DNA of 64,000 nucleotides from Haloarcula sp. CBA1129 (GCF_008729015.1 NZ_RKSM01000001.1:2852001-2916000), one strand, 5' to 3'; counted from the first letter of the stretch, positions 1 to 9,233 are shown. Notes: generated by a model not told the origin, from the sequence alone. Translations and numbers: made by a program.

Positions 1-177
1 TCGCTCCTTGTCCGGACGGGCGGCGTACAGAACAGCCGTTAGTACCAGCAGACCCACGACAATCGGCAGAGACGCGCCGACGCCGGCGACGCCGAAGCCG
101 ATAGCCAGTGCGGCCGCGACGAGCAACAGGACCGTCACCTGCATCGTCCCGTGCCGGATGGCCGCTTCCGTATCCAT
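1..177 (-). CDS. Small membrane protein, truncated by window edge
   Basis: A reading frame begins at the ATG at 177-175 and runs off the left edge after about 59 residues. It begins MDTEAAIRHGT, followed by two hydrophobic stretches separated by a Gly/Ala turn (roughly residues 13-32 and 35-50), then a basic RPDKER segment at the edge. It is probably a two-helix membrane protein. I cannot assign a family. It is divergent from the MATE gene at 272 with about 95 bp between the starts, which contain an AT-rich TATA-like tract (TGTATAAAC) around 200-210. Confidence 0.55.
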   Translation of the reverse strand, partial: MDTEAAIRHGTMQVTVLLLVAAALAIGFGVAGVGASLPIVVGLLVLTAVLYAARPDKER

Positions 178-271
178 ATCCGGTCGTTGCGGCGGTGCTG
201 TATAAACCCTGTGAGGGCGGCGTCCGGTTCTTAACACCTTTCGGGTTCGACCGCAAAGCAGTGGCGAAGAC

Positions 272-1708
272 GTGCCCTCCACGTACAATCCGGTCCGTGG
301 CGTCCTGCTGTTCATCGGCGGCTTACTTGCACGGTTTGACCTCGTCGAGCGCGAGCGAATCCGCCGAGCGACGGACCTCTCTTGGCCCCGCATCGTCACC
401 GGGCTTGCCCGGATGTCGAAGTCGACGGTCGACGTGGCGATGGTCGGGCTCGCGCTCGGACCGACAGCTATCGCCGGCGTCGGCTTCGCCGCGCCGTTCT
501 GGGAACTGGTGTTCGCGCTGGGTGGCGGCGTCGCCGGGGGGACAATCGGGATGGTGTCCCAGCGCTACGGCGCCGACGCCGAGGCGGAGCTGGCGGTGAC
601 TGTCACGACCAGCGCCGCCGTCGCTCTGGGGCTGACGCTCCCGCTACTGGCGGCGTACTGGGTCCTCCCGGGTCTGCTCGTCGATCTCGTCGGGACGGGG
701 TCCGAGGCCGTCGATTACGGAGTCCAATATTTGCGCGTCATTGCCCTCGGTGTCCCCTTTGCCGCACTGAACCTCATCGCGAGCCGAACGCTCGTCGGGG
801 CCGACGACGCTTGGACCCCGATGCTGTTGCGGGCCGGCGGCGCGGTCGTCAACATCGCGTTGAACGCCGTGTTCATCTTCGGATTCGGTCTCGGCGTCGT
901 CGGTGCGGCGCTGGGGACGGTCGTCGCGAACGTGCTCGTCACGGCCGGGTTCGCGGTCGGACTGGCCCGCGGTGGCCTGCCGGTAATCGGTGCGTTTCCG
1001 GTCCGGATTCCGTTATCGCGGCCGTTCCTCGACCGGGGATTGGGACGAGACCTCGCAGAGACCGGGGCACCGCTGGTGGGAGCCAACCTTGCACGGACCG
1101 GGGCGCAGTTCCCCCGGCTGTTCATCGTCGGGCTGTTCGGGCCGGGGGTGGTGTCGGCCTACGTCGTGGCGCTGCGGGTCCGGGCGCTGCTTGATACGCC
1201 GAACTGGGGACTGAGCCTCGCGTCGAGCAGCCTCGTCGGACAGGCGCTCGGTGAGGGCAACGAGGCCGAGGCGACCGTCTGGGCGCAGACGGTCCTCCGG
1301 CTGAGTATCGGCGTGTACATCGTCGTCGCGGCGACGTTACTCCCGTTCTCGCGTGGCCTCGCCCGCTTGTTCGTTTCGGACCCCACAGTACTCCCGCTGG
1401 TGACGGTGTTCGTCGCCGTCGCATGTGCCAGCGTCGTGTTCAGGGGCGTCGACGGCGGTTCGACCGGGCCGCTCCGTGCCAGCGGTGACACGCGCTGGCC
1501 GCTGTACTCCCAGTTGGCCGGGATGTACCTGTTCGCTCTCCCGCTGGCGTATCTCGGCTACGTTACACCACTCGGCGAACTCGCGCTGTACGCCTCGCTG
1601 GTGGTCGAAACCGCGGTTCCCGCCGCAGTGACCTACTATCGCTTTCGGTCGGGAACGTGGCGAGTCGTCAGTCGGTCCTACCGACCCGACGCGGCGCTGG
1701 ACGATTGA
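272..1708 (+). CDS. MATE family efflux transporter
   Basis: Predicted multidrug/toxin exporter of the MATE (NorM/DinF) superfamily, with about 12 hydrophobic helices in 478 residues, the usual family length. An N-terminal amphipathic stretch precedes the typical first-helix region (RMSKSTVDVAMVG), and the internal two-fold repeat is visible as similar blocks near residues 60-190 and 270-400. MATE proteins export cationic drugs or metabolites in exchange for Na+ or H+; the substrate here is unknown. The GTG at 272 is the start that keeps the full N-terminus. A second MATE protein lies at 6559. The YihY-type gene follows 72 bp downstream on the same strand. Confidence 0.85.
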   Translation: MPSTYNPVRGVLLFIGGLLARFDLVERERIRRATDLSWPRIVTGLARMSKSTVDVAMVGLALGPTAIAGVGFAAPFWELVFALGGGVAGGTIGMVSQRYGADAEAELAVTVTTSAAVALGLTLPLLAAYWVLPGLLVDLVGTGSEAVDYGVQYLRVIALGVPFAALNLIASRTLVGADDAWTPMLLRAGGAVVNIALNAVFIFGFGLGVVGAALGTVVANVLVTAGFAVGLARGGLPVIGAFPVRIPLSRPFLDRGLGRDLAETGAPLVGANLARTGAQFPRLFIVGLFGPGVVSAYVVALRVRALLDTPNWGLSLASSSLVGQALGEGNEAEATVWAQTVLRLSIGVYIVVAATLLPFSRGLARLFVSDPTVLPLVTVFVAVACASVVFRGVDGGSTGPLRASGDTRWPLYSQLAGMYLFALPLAYLGYVTPLGELALYASLVVETAVPAAVTYYRFRSGTWRVVSRSYRPDAALDD

Positions 1709-1780
1709 AGCGTGGCGTCGACAGCCGACTGACATCAGGCAGCCGACAGTATATTTGTGACGCCACTCTGACGTGCTCGT

Positions 1781-3016
1781 GTGGACCGCACACGCGCTGT
1801 CTCCGTCGGTCGGGATGTCGTCCGCACGGTACGTGAGGAAGAGGTCTCCTTTCTCGCAGCCGGCATCGCCTACTACATGTTCGTCTCGCTCCTACCGCTG
1901 TTGTTGCTGACGCTGGTCGTCGGCACGCTGGCGGGCGGAGAGGCCTTTGCCGAGCGTATCGTGACGGCAGCGGGAGACGTGCTCTCACCGACAGCGTCGA
2001 CACTGCTCGAAGACGCGCTGACAAGCGGGGCCGGCCGCGGTGGGGCGACGGTACTCGGTATCGGTGTCACACTGTGGAGCGCGCTCAAGGTGTTCCGCGG
2101 GCTGGATACGGCCTTCAGTCGCGTCTACGGGACGGATGGCCCCGACTCGATTATCGGGGAGCTCGTCGACGGGCTGGCCGCGCTGGGCGGCATCGGCGTC
2201 GCGCTGGTCGGCCTCGGTGTCGTCGGCGCGCTCGGAACGGTGCTCGGCGTACAGGTCGCACTCGGTGGCCTCGCGCTCGTTCCCGTGCTGGCAGTCGCCT
2301 TCCTCCCGCTGTACTATCTGTTCCCCGACGAGGAAATGACTATCCGGGCGGCCGTCCCCGGCGCGGTGTTCGCTGGTGTCGGGTGGACCCTGCTCGGGAC
2401 GGGGTTCAACGTCTACGCGGCGCAGGCCGACTCCTATCAGGTGTACGGGGTCATCGGCGCGGTGCTCCTGCTGGTGACGTGGTTCTACTTCGCCGGACAG
2501 GTGCTCCTCGTGGGCGCAGCGGTCAACGCGGCGCTCGCGGACCGGCAACTACAACAGGTATCGCGCCGACGGTCCGGCAAAGCGATGAGTGAGGACGCTG
2601 ACGAGACCGACACGCCGCCGCCAGCCGGCGCTGACACGCCCGGACCGACGACTAACGACCTGACAGACGAGGAGCTCAGGGAACTCCGCGAGGAGTTCGA
2701 GTCGTTCCGCGAGGACATCGAGGGGCGGACGCTCCACCGCGACGAGGTGCGGTCGGACCTCAAGCAGTACGTCCGTCGCCGGATGCGCCGCGGACACGCC
2801 CGACAGTGGGGCCCCTACATCGTCCTACTGTACGGCACGATAATGACCCTCGGTGCGTTCTACTATCTGGAGGGCATCTGGGCCGTCTTGGCGATGCTTG
2901 TCGTCTGGCTGTCGACGCTCGGCCTCTACGCGATTATGATAGCCGTCGGCGTGACCCTGACTGCGACCGGCCTCCCCGGACGACTCGTCGACCGCGTGCG
3001 TGACTGGCGACAGTGA
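1781..3016 (+). CDS. YihY/virulence factor BrkB family membrane protein
   Basis: Integral membrane protein with the YihY/BrkB signature near the N-terminus (residues about 20-45, EEEVSFLAAGIAYYMFVSL), followed by about six hydrophobic helices up to residue 255. A hydrophilic acidic region (265-345) with charged heptad-like sequence comes next, then two more hydrophobic segments at 347-400. The second part is an archaeal C-terminal extension beyond the YihY core. Family members were once called ribonuclease BN, which is not supported; the function remains unclear. The GTG start at 1781 is preceded by an AT-rich box (AGTATATTTG). The stop overlaps the GTG of the PAP2 gene by 4 bp, so the two are probably co-translated. 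Confidence 0.8.
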   Translation: MDRTRAVSVGRDVVRTVREEEVSFLAAGIAYYMFVSLLPLLLLTLVVGTLAGGEAFAERIVTAAGDVLSPTASTLLEDALTSGAGRGGATVLGIGVTLWSALKVFRGLDTAFSRVYGTDGPDSIIGELVDGLAALGGIGVALVGLGVVGALGTVLGVQVALGGLALVPVLAVAFLPLYYLFPDEEMTIRAAVPGAVFAGVGWTLLGTGFNVYAAQADSYQVYGVIGAVLLLVTWFYFAGQVLLVGAAVNAALADRQLQQVSRRRSGKAMSEDADETDTPPPAGADTPGPTTNDLTDEELRELREEFESFREDIEGRTLHRDEVRSDLKQYVRRRMRRGHARQWGPYIVLLYGTIMTLGAFYYLEGIWAVLAMLVVWLSTLGLYAIMIAVGVTLTATGLPGRLVDRVRDWRQ

Positions 3017-3921
3017 TACGGACTGTCGGCGTGACGGAGGTGCTGTCGGCGCTGCCCGGCGCAGTCGTCGTACTGTTCGCGCTGATCACCCAACTGGGTG
3101 ATTTCTGGTTCACCTTCCTAGCCTGTGGCCTGCTGTACTGGCTCGGCCCGTGGACGCCGAGGCTCGGCCGCAACCTCACTCGCGACCGGACAGCGATGGT
3201 GGTGGCGCTGCTCGCCGTCGGCGTTGCCCTCATCGTCTCGCTGAAAGGCCTGCTCGGACTGCCACGCCCACCCGGAGCGGGGACGGCCACCCACGCTGAC
3301 CTGCTTCCGGTAGCGCTGCGAGGCATCTACGAGTCGATGGCGACTGGCGAGGGGTACGGGTTCCCCAGCGGTCACGCCACGCTCTCTCTGCTCGTCTGGG
3401 GTGGGTTCGCGTGGGCGCTCCGGGTCGGGACACGGCGCGGCCGTGTCGCCGTTGCCGGGACGGTCATCGGCCTCATCGGACTCTCCCGGCTGGTGATAGG
3501 CGTCCACTACCTCGTTGATATCCTCGCTGGCTTCGCCGTCGCCGGCGCGTGTCTGGCGCTCGCGCTTGGTGTGCTCGAAACGCCCGAGCGAGTGTTCGGA
3601 CTCGCCGCCGCTGTCGCTGTGGCCGGGCTGGTCGTCGCCGGCGTCTCCCGCAACACGGCGGGTACGCTGGGTATCGCAGTCGGTGGGGCCGTGGTCTGGG
3701 CGCTGCTCGGCGACAGGATTCCGGAGCCAACGCGCCGTGGTGTCGTGGGTACGGCAGTCCTCGGCGTCCTGACAGTCGGGACGTTCCTCGGGGTGACGTT
3801 CGGTCTACATCCGACGCCAGCCGTTGTAGTACTACTCGCCGCGCTCGGCACTGGCCTGCTGCTGGCGCTACCGCTGGCCGGTGAGTACCTCGCGAAAAAT
3901 ACGGAGACGAAAGCCGCTTAG
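3013..3921 (+). CDS. PAP2 superfamily membrane phosphatase
   Basis: Membrane phosphatase related to type 2 phosphatidic acid phosphatases. The three PAP2 motifs are visible: K-x6-RP (KGLLGLPRP, about residue 77), PSGH (GFPSGHATL, about 117) and SR-x5-H-x3-D ([13 protein letters not shown], about 159), and the catalytic His lie in the last two. At least eight hydrophobic helices are present. A hydrophobic C-terminal half of about 110 residues goes beyond the catalytic core. The substrate may be a lipid phosphate or polyprenyl diphosphate (inference). The GTG start overlaps the upstream TGA (GTGA), and the 3' end overlaps the convergent glutamine synthetase gene by 4 bp. Confidence 0.85.
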   Translation: MIRTVGVTEVLSALPGAVVVLFALITQLGDFWFTFLACGLLYWLGPWTPRLGRNLTRDRTAMVVALLAVGVALIVSLKGLLGLPRPPGAGTATHADLLPVALRGIYESMATGEGYGFPSGHATLSLLVWGGFAWALRVGTRRGRVAVAGTVIGLIGLSRLVIGVHYLVDILAGFAVAGACLALALGVLETPERVFGLAAAVAVAGLVVAGVSRNTAGTLGIAVGGAVVWALLGDRIPEPTRRGVVGTAVLGVLTVGTFLGVTFGLHPTPAVVVLLAALGTGLLLALPLAGEYLAKNTETKAA

Positions 3922-5273
3922 AACGTCTCGAGGTAGCGGTCGAGTTCCCAGTCGGAGACGTCGACCAGATACTCCTTGTGTTCCTGACGCTTGGCCTCGA
4001 TGAAGTTCTCGAAGACGTGCTCGCCGAGGGCGTCGCTGATGACCTCGTCCTTTTCGAGTTCGTCGACGGCTTCGCCGAGGTTCTCCGGCAGCGTGGTGAT
4101 GCCGTACTCCTCGCGTTTCTCCTCGTCGAAGTCGTAGATGTTCTCGCGGACCGGATCCTCACACTCGAGGTCGCGCTCGACGCCATCGAGACCGGCGTGG
4201 ATGAGCGCGGCGAAGGCGAGGTACGGGTTACACGACGGGTCGGGGAAGCGGGCCTCGATACGGCTTGCGGCCGGTGTGCGGGCGGCCGGCTTGCGGATGA
4301 GCGCCGAGCGGTTGCGGTCGGACCAGGCGACGTAGACAGGGGCCTCGTAGCCCGGGACCAGCCGCTTGTAGGAGTTCACGGTCGGGTTGGTGACCGCGGT
4401 GATGGCCGGTGCGTGTTCGAGGATACCGGCGGTGAAGCTCTTGGCCGTATCGGAGAGGTTGAACTCGTCGTCGTCGTCGTGGAACGCGTTCTCGCCGTCC
4501 TCGGTGAACAGCGAGATGTGCGTGTGCATCCCGGAGCCGTTGATCTTCGGGATCGGCTTCGGCATGAACGTCGCGTGCAGGTCGTGCTCGGCCGCGATGG
4601 CGCGAACGACGGACCGGAAGGTGGCGACGTTGTCGGCCGTTGTCAGGGCGTCGTCGTAGGTGAAGTTGATCTCGTGCTGGCCCTGTGCGACCTCGTGGTG
4701 AGAGGCTTCGATGTCGAAGCCCATGTCTTCGAGGCCGTAGATGATGTCACGGCGCACGTCGGAGGCGAGGTCCTTCGGCGCGAGGTCGAAGTAGCCGCCG
4801 GCGTCGTTGGTCTTGGTCGTCGCACGGCCGTCTTCGTCTTCCTCGAAGAGGAAGAACTCGGGCTCGGGGGCGGCGTTGACCGTATAGCCCATGTCCTCGG
4901 CGCGCTTGATGGCACGCTTCAGGACGCCACGCGGGTCGCCGGAGAACGGCTCGCCGGTCGAGGTGTCGATGACATCACAGATGAGACGGGCACTGGAACC
5001 ACCTTCGACGTTTTCCCTCCACGGAAGCACGGAGAACGTCGATGGGTCCGGGTCCAGACGCATGTCGGACTCCTGAATCCGAACGAAGCCGTTGATCGAG
5101 GAGCCGTCGAAGTAAATCCCTTCTGTGAACGCTTTCTCTGCCTGATCGGCTGTAATCGAGACGTTCTTGATCGTGCCGAGGATGTCGGTAAACTGGAGTC
5201 GAAGGAAGTCGACGTTCTTCTCTTCGATTTCGTCGAGTACCTCCTCCGCCGCCTCTGAAAGTTCGCTTGTCAT
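3918..5273 (-). CDS. glnA: Glutamine synthetase type I
   Basis: Makes glutamine from glutamate, ammonia and ATP in the cytoplasm, the main ammonium-assimilation step. The 451 residues show the N-terminal beta-grasp domain ([23 protein letters not shown]) and the catalytic domain with metal and ATP motifs ([28 protein letters not shown]). The ATG at 5273 is chosen because the protein begins [14 protein letters not shown]; an upstream in-frame codon would add a basic 29-residue tail unlike GlnA. It is divergent from an Lrp-type regulator 126 bp away, which suggests regulation by that protein (inference). An antisense frame of 426 codons is a codon-bias shadow. Confidence 0.97.
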   Translation of the reverse strand: MTSELSEAAEEVLDEIEEKNVDFLRLQFTDILGTIKNVSITADQAEKAFTEGIYFDGSSINGFVRIQESDMRLDPDPSTFSVLPWRENVEGGSSARLICDVIDTSTGEPFSGDPRGVLKRAIKRAEDMGYTVNAAPEPEFFLFEEDEDGRATTKTNDAGGYFDLAPKDLASDVRRDIIYGLEDMGFDIEASHHEVAQGQHEINFTYDDALTTADNVATFRSVVRAIAAEHDLHATFMPKPIPKINGSGMHTHISLFTEDGENAFHDDDDEFNLSDTAKSFTAGILEHAPAITAVTNPTVNSYKRLVPGYEAPVYVAWSDRNRSALIRKPAARTPAASRIEARFPDPSCNPYLAFAALIHAGLDGVERDLECEDPVRENIYDFDEEKREEYGITTLPENLGEAVDELEKDEVISDALGEHVFENFIEAKRQEHKEYLVDVSDWELDRYLETF

Positions 5274-5399
5274 CTTTGGACACCCGATAGGAGCGGTGCT
5301 ACTACTAAAACCCTGCTGATTTGCGCAAAGGTTTCGACGCTTGCGCTTACATTTGGACATTCGTAAAATTCTAATCCCTGGGGGGCGTCCCCCAATGTA
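5274..5399. promoter_or_regulatory. Shared glnA-lrp promoter region with 16-bp palindrome at 5379-5394
   Basis: This short divergent region holds an AT-rich box just upstream of glnA (reading on the minus strand GGTTTTAGTAGTAG, around 5300-5312) and another upstream of lrp (CGTAAAATTCTAAT, around 5362-5375). A perfect inverted repeat TGGGGG-GCGT-CCCCCA at 5379-5394 ends six bases before the lrp ATG. Its position over the expected start of transcription makes it a plausible autoregulatory operator for the Lrp protein, or a 5' hairpin over the start. The repeat is seen directly; the role is inferred. Confidence 0.55.
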
Positions 5400-5858
5400 A
5401 TGACGTACGAAAATCTCGACCGTGAGCTAGTGAATGCCCTTCTCGGGGATGGCCGCGCAAGCCTCCGAAGTCTCGGAGAAGACCTCGACGTGTCGGTAAC
5501 GACCGTCTCAAACCACCTTTCCGATCTCGAGGATGAGGGGATCATCAACGGGTACACCCCCAAGGTCGATTACGACAAGCTCGGCTACGACGTGACGGCC
5601 ATCATCCAGCTCAAGGTAGAAGGGTCGTCGCTCCCGGCCGTCACCGAGGATCTCAAAGAGCACAAGCAGATGATCTCTGTGTACGAGGTCACCGGCGACT
5701 ACGACATCATCGCGGTCGGGAAATTCACCGATACCGACGGTATGAACTCCCAGATCAAGGAACTCCTCACCGACCCGGACATCAGGGAGTCGAACACCTC
5801 CGTCGTGCTCAACGCCGCAAGCGAACACGAGCAGTTCGACCTCGACATGAGAGAGTAG
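5400..5858 (+). CDS. lrp: Lrp/AsnC family transcriptional regulator
   Basis: A 152-residue Lrp/AsnC regulator. Residues 5-50 form the DNA-binding helix-turn-helix ([10 protein letters not shown], then [19 protein letters not shown]), and residues about 65-140 form the RAM ligand-binding domain ([16 protein letters not shown] contains the conserved GxxD pattern). Lrp proteins bind amino acids and act as octamers or dimers. Divergence from glnA suggests that it responds to glutamine or nitrogen status. The start is the ATG that follows a T/A-poor G/C palindrome; upstream sequence leaves room only for a very short leader. Confidence 0.93.
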   Translation: MTYENLDRELVNALLGDGRASLRSLGEDLDVSVTTVSNHLSDLEDEGIINGYTPKVDYDKLGYDVTAIIQLKVEGSSLPAVTEDLKEHKQMISVYEVTGDYDIIAVGKFTDTDGMNSQIKELLTDPDIRESNTSVVLNAASEHEQFDLDMRE

Positions 5859-5936
5859 CGACTGTCCTTCTGCGCCGTTCCGAACGTTTCCGGAGCCACA
5901 GCTCCCGACCCACTTTCGGGCGGTACCGACGAATAC

Positions 5937-5955
5937 TTGACTGACCAGTCAGTTA
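5937..5955. promoter_or_regulatory. TetR-type operator (overlapping palindromes)
   Basis: Two overlapping perfect inverted repeats sit just before the TetR start: TGACTG-AC-CAGTCA and, shifted by two bases, ACTGAC-CA-GTCAGT. Together they give a 19-bp site directly downstream of a TATA-like GAATACTT. The spacing matches operators bound by two dimers of TetR-family repressors. The site is seen directly; autorepression of the TetR-MATE operon is inferred. Confidence 0.75.
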
Positions 5956-5965
5956 GTTGCACGTA

Positions 5966-6562
5966 ATGAACGACGGCGACACGGCCGACGATATTATGGA
6001 TGCGACCTACCGTGCGCTGTGTACGCACGGCTATGCAGATCTGACGATGCAGGACATCGCTGACGAGGCGGACAAGAGCAAGGCCGCCCTCCACTACCAC
6101 TACGACAGCAAGCACGACCTCCTCTGTGCGTTCCTCGAATACCTCTATGACGGGTTCATCGACCGGATCGAAGACCCCGACGGTGAGGACCCACACGAAC
6201 GCCTGCTGTCGCTCATCGATTCCGTACTCGACAAGCCGGACGATGGGAGCGAAGAGTTCGGGACAGCGATTCTCGAAATCCGTGCACACGCGCCCTACGA
6301 ACCCGGCTTTCGTGAGCGGCTCATCAAATTCGACGACTACCTCGCGGACGAACTCGAAGCGGTCCTCGAGGACGGTATCGCTGACGGGACGTTCAAATCC
6401 GACCTCGACGCCGAGGAGACTGCCCGGTTCATCGTCACCGTGCTGACCGGGGCCGCGACCGAGCGTGTCACGACCGGTCGCCCGGTCGAGTGTACCAGAC
6501 GGATGCTCACCGAGTACGTCAAGACGCATCTCTTGGACGGCCAGCAGGAGGTCACAGCGTGA
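5966..6562 (+). CDS. TetR/AcrR family transcriptional regulator
   Basis: A 198-residue repressor-type regulator. The N-terminal domain (residues 5-50) has the TetR pattern: DDIMDATYRALCTHGYADLTMQDIA followed by a recognition helix (KAALHYHYDSKHDLL). The remaining helical domain would bind ligand and form dimers. The ATG at 5966 is preferred over an upstream TTG because it follows a short leader after the operator. Its stop overlaps the GTG of the MATE gene by 4 bp (GTGA), giving a drug-responsive repressor-exporter operon, a widespread arrangement. The inducer is unknown. Confidence 0.9.
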   Translation: MNDGDTADDIMDATYRALCTHGYADLTMQDIADEADKSKAALHYHYDSKHDLLCAFLEYLYDGFIDRIEDPDGEDPHERLLSLIDSVLDKPDDGSEEFGTAILEIRAHAPYEPGFRERLIKFDDYLADELEAVLEDGIADGTFKSDLDAEETARFIVTVLTGAATERVTTGRPVECTRRMLTEYVKTHLLDGQQEVTA

Positions 6563-8046
6563 GCGTCCGGCAAAGACTGGGCCGTCTGGGTGCACGGCTC
6601 GGGAACCTGTTCAAGGGGCAAGACGAACTTGACCTGACCAGCGGCGACATCGGCAAGCCGCTACTGTTTCTCTCTTTTCCCATCGTCATCACGAACCTGC
6701 TACAGGTGGCATACAACCTCGCGGACACGTTCTGGCTGGGACAGTACTCCACGACGGCGCTTGCGGCGATTTCCTTTGCCTTCCCGATGATCTTCCTGCT
6801 CATCTCGCTCGGCATGGGGCTGTCGGTAGCGGGGAGCGTACTGGTCGCCCAACACACCGGGGCCGAGGAGCACCGCGAGGCCGAGTACGCCGCCTCACAG
6901 ACCGTGACGTTTGCGCTGCTGGCCTCCGTGTTGCTCGGCGCGACCGGCTACTTCTTCGTCGAGGACTTCCTGTCGCTTCTGGGCGCGTCCAGCGAAGTAC
7001 TCCCGGGCGCGACGGGCTATCTGCAGGTCGTCTCGCTCGGGCTGACAGCGATGTTCGGCTTCTTCGTGTTCATCTCGCTGATGCGCGGGGCCGGCGACAC
7101 CATCACGCCGATGCTGGTGATGTTCGGGACCGTCGTGCTGAACATCGTCATCGACCCGTTCCTCATCTTCGGCTGGTGGGTGTTCCCCGAGATGGGTGTC
7201 GTCGGCGCGGCCGTCGCAACCATCTTCTCGCGTGCCGTAGCGCTGGTCGTCGGCATCGGAATCCTGCTGTCGGGCAGGCGCGGCGTGCGGATTCACCTCA
7301 GCGATATGGCACCCGACTTAGAGTACCTCCGGAAGCTGCTCAGACTGGGTATCCCGGCCTCCGTTGAAGGCACCGGGCGCGCCGTGTCGGTCAACGCCAT
7401 GCTGTTCATCGTCGGGACGTTCTCCGTTACTGTGGTCGCGGCCTTCGGCGTCGGTATCCGCGTGTTCTCGCTGGTGTTCATGCCCGCTATCGCAATGGAC
7501 CGCGGCGTCGAGACGATGACCGGCCAGAACCTCGGTGCCGAGCGACCGGACCGCGCGGCGACGGCCAACCACTTCGCCGCGAAGGTGTCGTTCGCTATCC
7601 TCACCGTCCTCGGCGTAATCACGATCTTCGCCGCGCCAGCCGTCGTCAGCGTGTTCAGCGACGACCCAGAGGTCGTCCGCATCGGGGCCGAATTCCTCCA
7701 GTGGGTCGCCCCGACCTTCGGCTTCATCGGCGTCGTCCGAGCCTACTCCGGCGGGTTCCGCGGGGCTGGCAAGACACTCACCGCGGCTGCGCTGGCGGTC
7801 ACCATGCTGGGAATTATTCGTCTACCGGTTGCTTGGGTCGCCTCCCGCCCGGTCGCGGTCCCGGCGTGGCTCGGCCCGCGAGTCGTCGACCTCTTCGCGC
7901 ACTCGCTGGCCGAACAGGGCATCTGGCTGGCTTTTGCCGTCTCGAACGTCCTCGCGGCCGGCCTCGCCGCTGCTTGGTTCCTCCGCGGGACGTGGCGCGA
8001 GGCCGACGCACGGGCCGGCAGCGAACCGGCCGTCGCCGACGATTGA
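6559..8046 (+). CDS. MATE family efflux transporter, TetR-controlled
   Basis: Predicted MATE exporter of 495 residues with about 12 membrane helices. Typical sequence features are GKPLLFLSFPIVITNLLQ in helix 1 and the repeated AFxFPM-type motif, with a second repeat starting near residue 260 (LRLGIPASVEG). The GTG at 6559 overlaps the TetR stop, so expression should follow that repressor. It differs clearly from the MATE gene at 272 and belongs to the DinF/NorM-like branch with a charged N-terminal tail (QRLGRLGARLGNLFKGQ). Substrate unknown; antimicrobial or metabolite export is the usual role. Confidence 0.88.
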   Translation: MSVRQRLGRLGARLGNLFKGQDELDLTSGDIGKPLLFLSFPIVITNLLQVAYNLADTFWLGQYSTTALAAISFAFPMIFLLISLGMGLSVAGSVLVAQHTGAEEHREAEYAASQTVTFALLASVLLGATGYFFVEDFLSLLGASSEVLPGATGYLQVVSLGLTAMFGFFVFISLMRGAGDTITPMLVMFGTVVLNIVIDPFLIFGWWVFPEMGVVGAAVATIFSRAVALVVGIGILLSGRRGVRIHLSDMAPDLEYLRKLLRLGIPASVEGTGRAVSVNAMLFIVGTFSVTVVAAFGVGIRVFSLVFMPAIAMDRGVETMTGQNLGAERPDRAATANHFAAKVSFAILTVLGVITIFAAPAVVSVFSDDPEVVRIGAEFLQWVAPTFGFIGVVRAYSGGFRGAGKTLTAAALAVTMLGIIRLPVAWVASRPVAVPAWLGPRVVDLFAHSLAEQGIWLAFAVSNVLAAGLAAAWFLRGTWREADARAGSEPAVADD

Positions 8047-8094
8047 AAGCGCTAGCGGCTGAAAGATACCCACAAAACGCTCAGGCAGCGCGTG

Positions 8095-8631
8095 TCAGCG
8101 CCGGTCGGCCCGCTCGAAGCGCTCGTCAGTGAGATACACGTCGCCGTCCCGAACCGAGATCTCGATACTGTCGAGAGCGTCACCGGCACAGGGGCCGTGC
8201 GTACAGACGCCGCCATCACGTTCGAACTGCGCGCCGTGCTTGTGACACACCAGTCGGTCACCCCGCATAATCGCGCCCCGACCCGGGTCAAGCGGGACTT
8301 CGGGCTGGTGGGGACAGGAGTTGCGCCAAGCGACGACGGCGTCGCCGGCGCGATGCAGGATGCAGTTCACACCCCGTTGCCCGTCGCGCGCCTCGAACAC
8401 GAGCGTACTATCGGTCGGTACTGAATCGAGGTCGGCGATTCGGCGCGGGTCGTCGCCGTCATCGGTTGCTTGTGGTTCTTCGCCGTCGGCCGAGTGGTCA
8501 TCCTCGCCAGTACCGGAAAAGCTGAACCGGACCGTCGTGTCGCCGGCTTCGACCTCGCCGTCGTCGTCGTGGATGCGGACCGATTCCGACTCGTTGTCGG
8601 TGTCGACGGTCACGTCCACGGGGTCGCTCAT
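8095..8631 (-). CDS. Rieske [2Fe-2S] domain protein
   Basis: A 178-residue soluble protein with a Rieske iron-sulfur domain in its C-terminal half. Both ligand boxes are present: C-P-H (NSCPHQPEVPLD) and C-x2-H (CHKHGAQFE). The N-terminal 65 residues are acidic and probably disordered or a small beta-rich segment. The sequence resembles small Rieske ferredoxins and ring-hydroxylase ferredoxin subunits rather than the bc1-type Rieske protein, because there is no membrane anchor. Electron transfer is the likely role; the partner is unknown. The ATG at 8631 is chosen because the upstream in-frame sequence lies in the divergent gene. Confidence 0.85.
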   Translation of the reverse strand: MSDPVDVTVDTDNESESVRIHDDDGEVEAGDTTVRFSFSGTGEDDHSADGEEPQATDDGDDPRRIADLDSVPTDSTLVFEARDGQRGVNCILHRAGDAVVAWRNSCPHQPEVPLDPGRGAIMRGDRLVCHKHGAQFERDGGVCTHGPCAGDALDSIEISVRDGDVYLTDERFERADRR

Positions 8632-8704
8632 AGCGTATTGTCTTCGACTGACACACATAGCGATGTCGAAGTCGGTCGCGGCATGCCGGTTGCAAAACCG
8701 AATT

Positions 8705-8923
8705 ATGTCAGCCCCTCGGAACGTCGGTATGGACCGAGACGACGTTTCCGTCGAAGTGGAAGTCGAGGTTGCGGTAGACACAGCCGAACTGGAAGGCAAG
8801 GGCATCGAAATCGAACTGGAAGCCGAAGTCGAGTTCGAGGAGCACGGCGACGAGGACAGGGCTGCCGAGGGAAGCATGGACGAAACGGAGGCCGAGAACG
8901 ACAGCGGCGAGAGCGAGGAGTAA
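8705..8923 (+). CDS. Small acidic hypothetical protein with alternating Val-Glu repeat
   Basis: A 72-residue frame rich in Glu and Asp. Residues 14-45 alternate hydrophobic and acidic positions (VEVEVEVAVD, GIEIELEAEVEFEE), a pattern suited to an amphipathic beta sheet; the tail is a disordered acidic stretch. No family recognised. A TATA-like AATTATG overlaps the first ATG at 8705, so the second ATG at 8729 (MDRDDVSVEV) may be the real start. The extreme acidity is what a coding haloarchaeal frame would show, and the opposite frame is hydrophobic and less convincing. Confidence 0.5.
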   Translation: MSAPRNVGMDRDDVSVEVEVEVAVDTAELEGKGIEIELEAEVEFEEHGDEDRAAEGSMDETEAENDSGESEE

Positions 8924-9179
8924 CGAGCCCGTAACGTTCAATTGTGCGCATACGCTGGACACAGGCCAGCGATGGCACCGGGAACGGCCGCCGCCCGACC
9001 CGAGGTGAAACCGATTGCACACTCAGAGGCTGTCGTCGGACTCGGACGGCAGTCGCTCCAGCGGCGTGACCGACGGAGTCACATCGGCGGCCGCTCGGAA
9101 GCGGTCGTCACAGTCACAGCGATCTCCCACAGGTCCCGAGAGCGGCGGGTCGAACGAGAACCTATCAGAATCCATACTG

Positions 9180-9201
9180 AAGTATATTTCTCAGAATACT
9201 T
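9180..9201. promoter_or_regulatory. Inverted repeat upstream of FMN reductase
   Basis: AAGTAT (9180-9185) and ATACTT (9196-9201) form a perfect inverted repeat with a 10-base spacer, 33 bases before the FMN reductase ATG, in the only AT-rich part of the 310-bp gap between 8924 and 9233. The place fits a TATA/BRE-overlapping operator for a dimeric regulator, for instance an HxlR- or MarR-type redox regulator (inference). I see nothing else definite in the gap. Confidence 0.45.
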
Positions 9202-9233
9202 ACTACTCAACGGTGGCTACGGACAGGTACACG

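Noticed and set aside
3978-5258. Long open frame on the plus strand opposite glnA (426 codons)
   Set aside because: It mirrors the glutamine synthetase reading frame; high G+C and codon bias leave the opposite strand open. No promoter or family motif.
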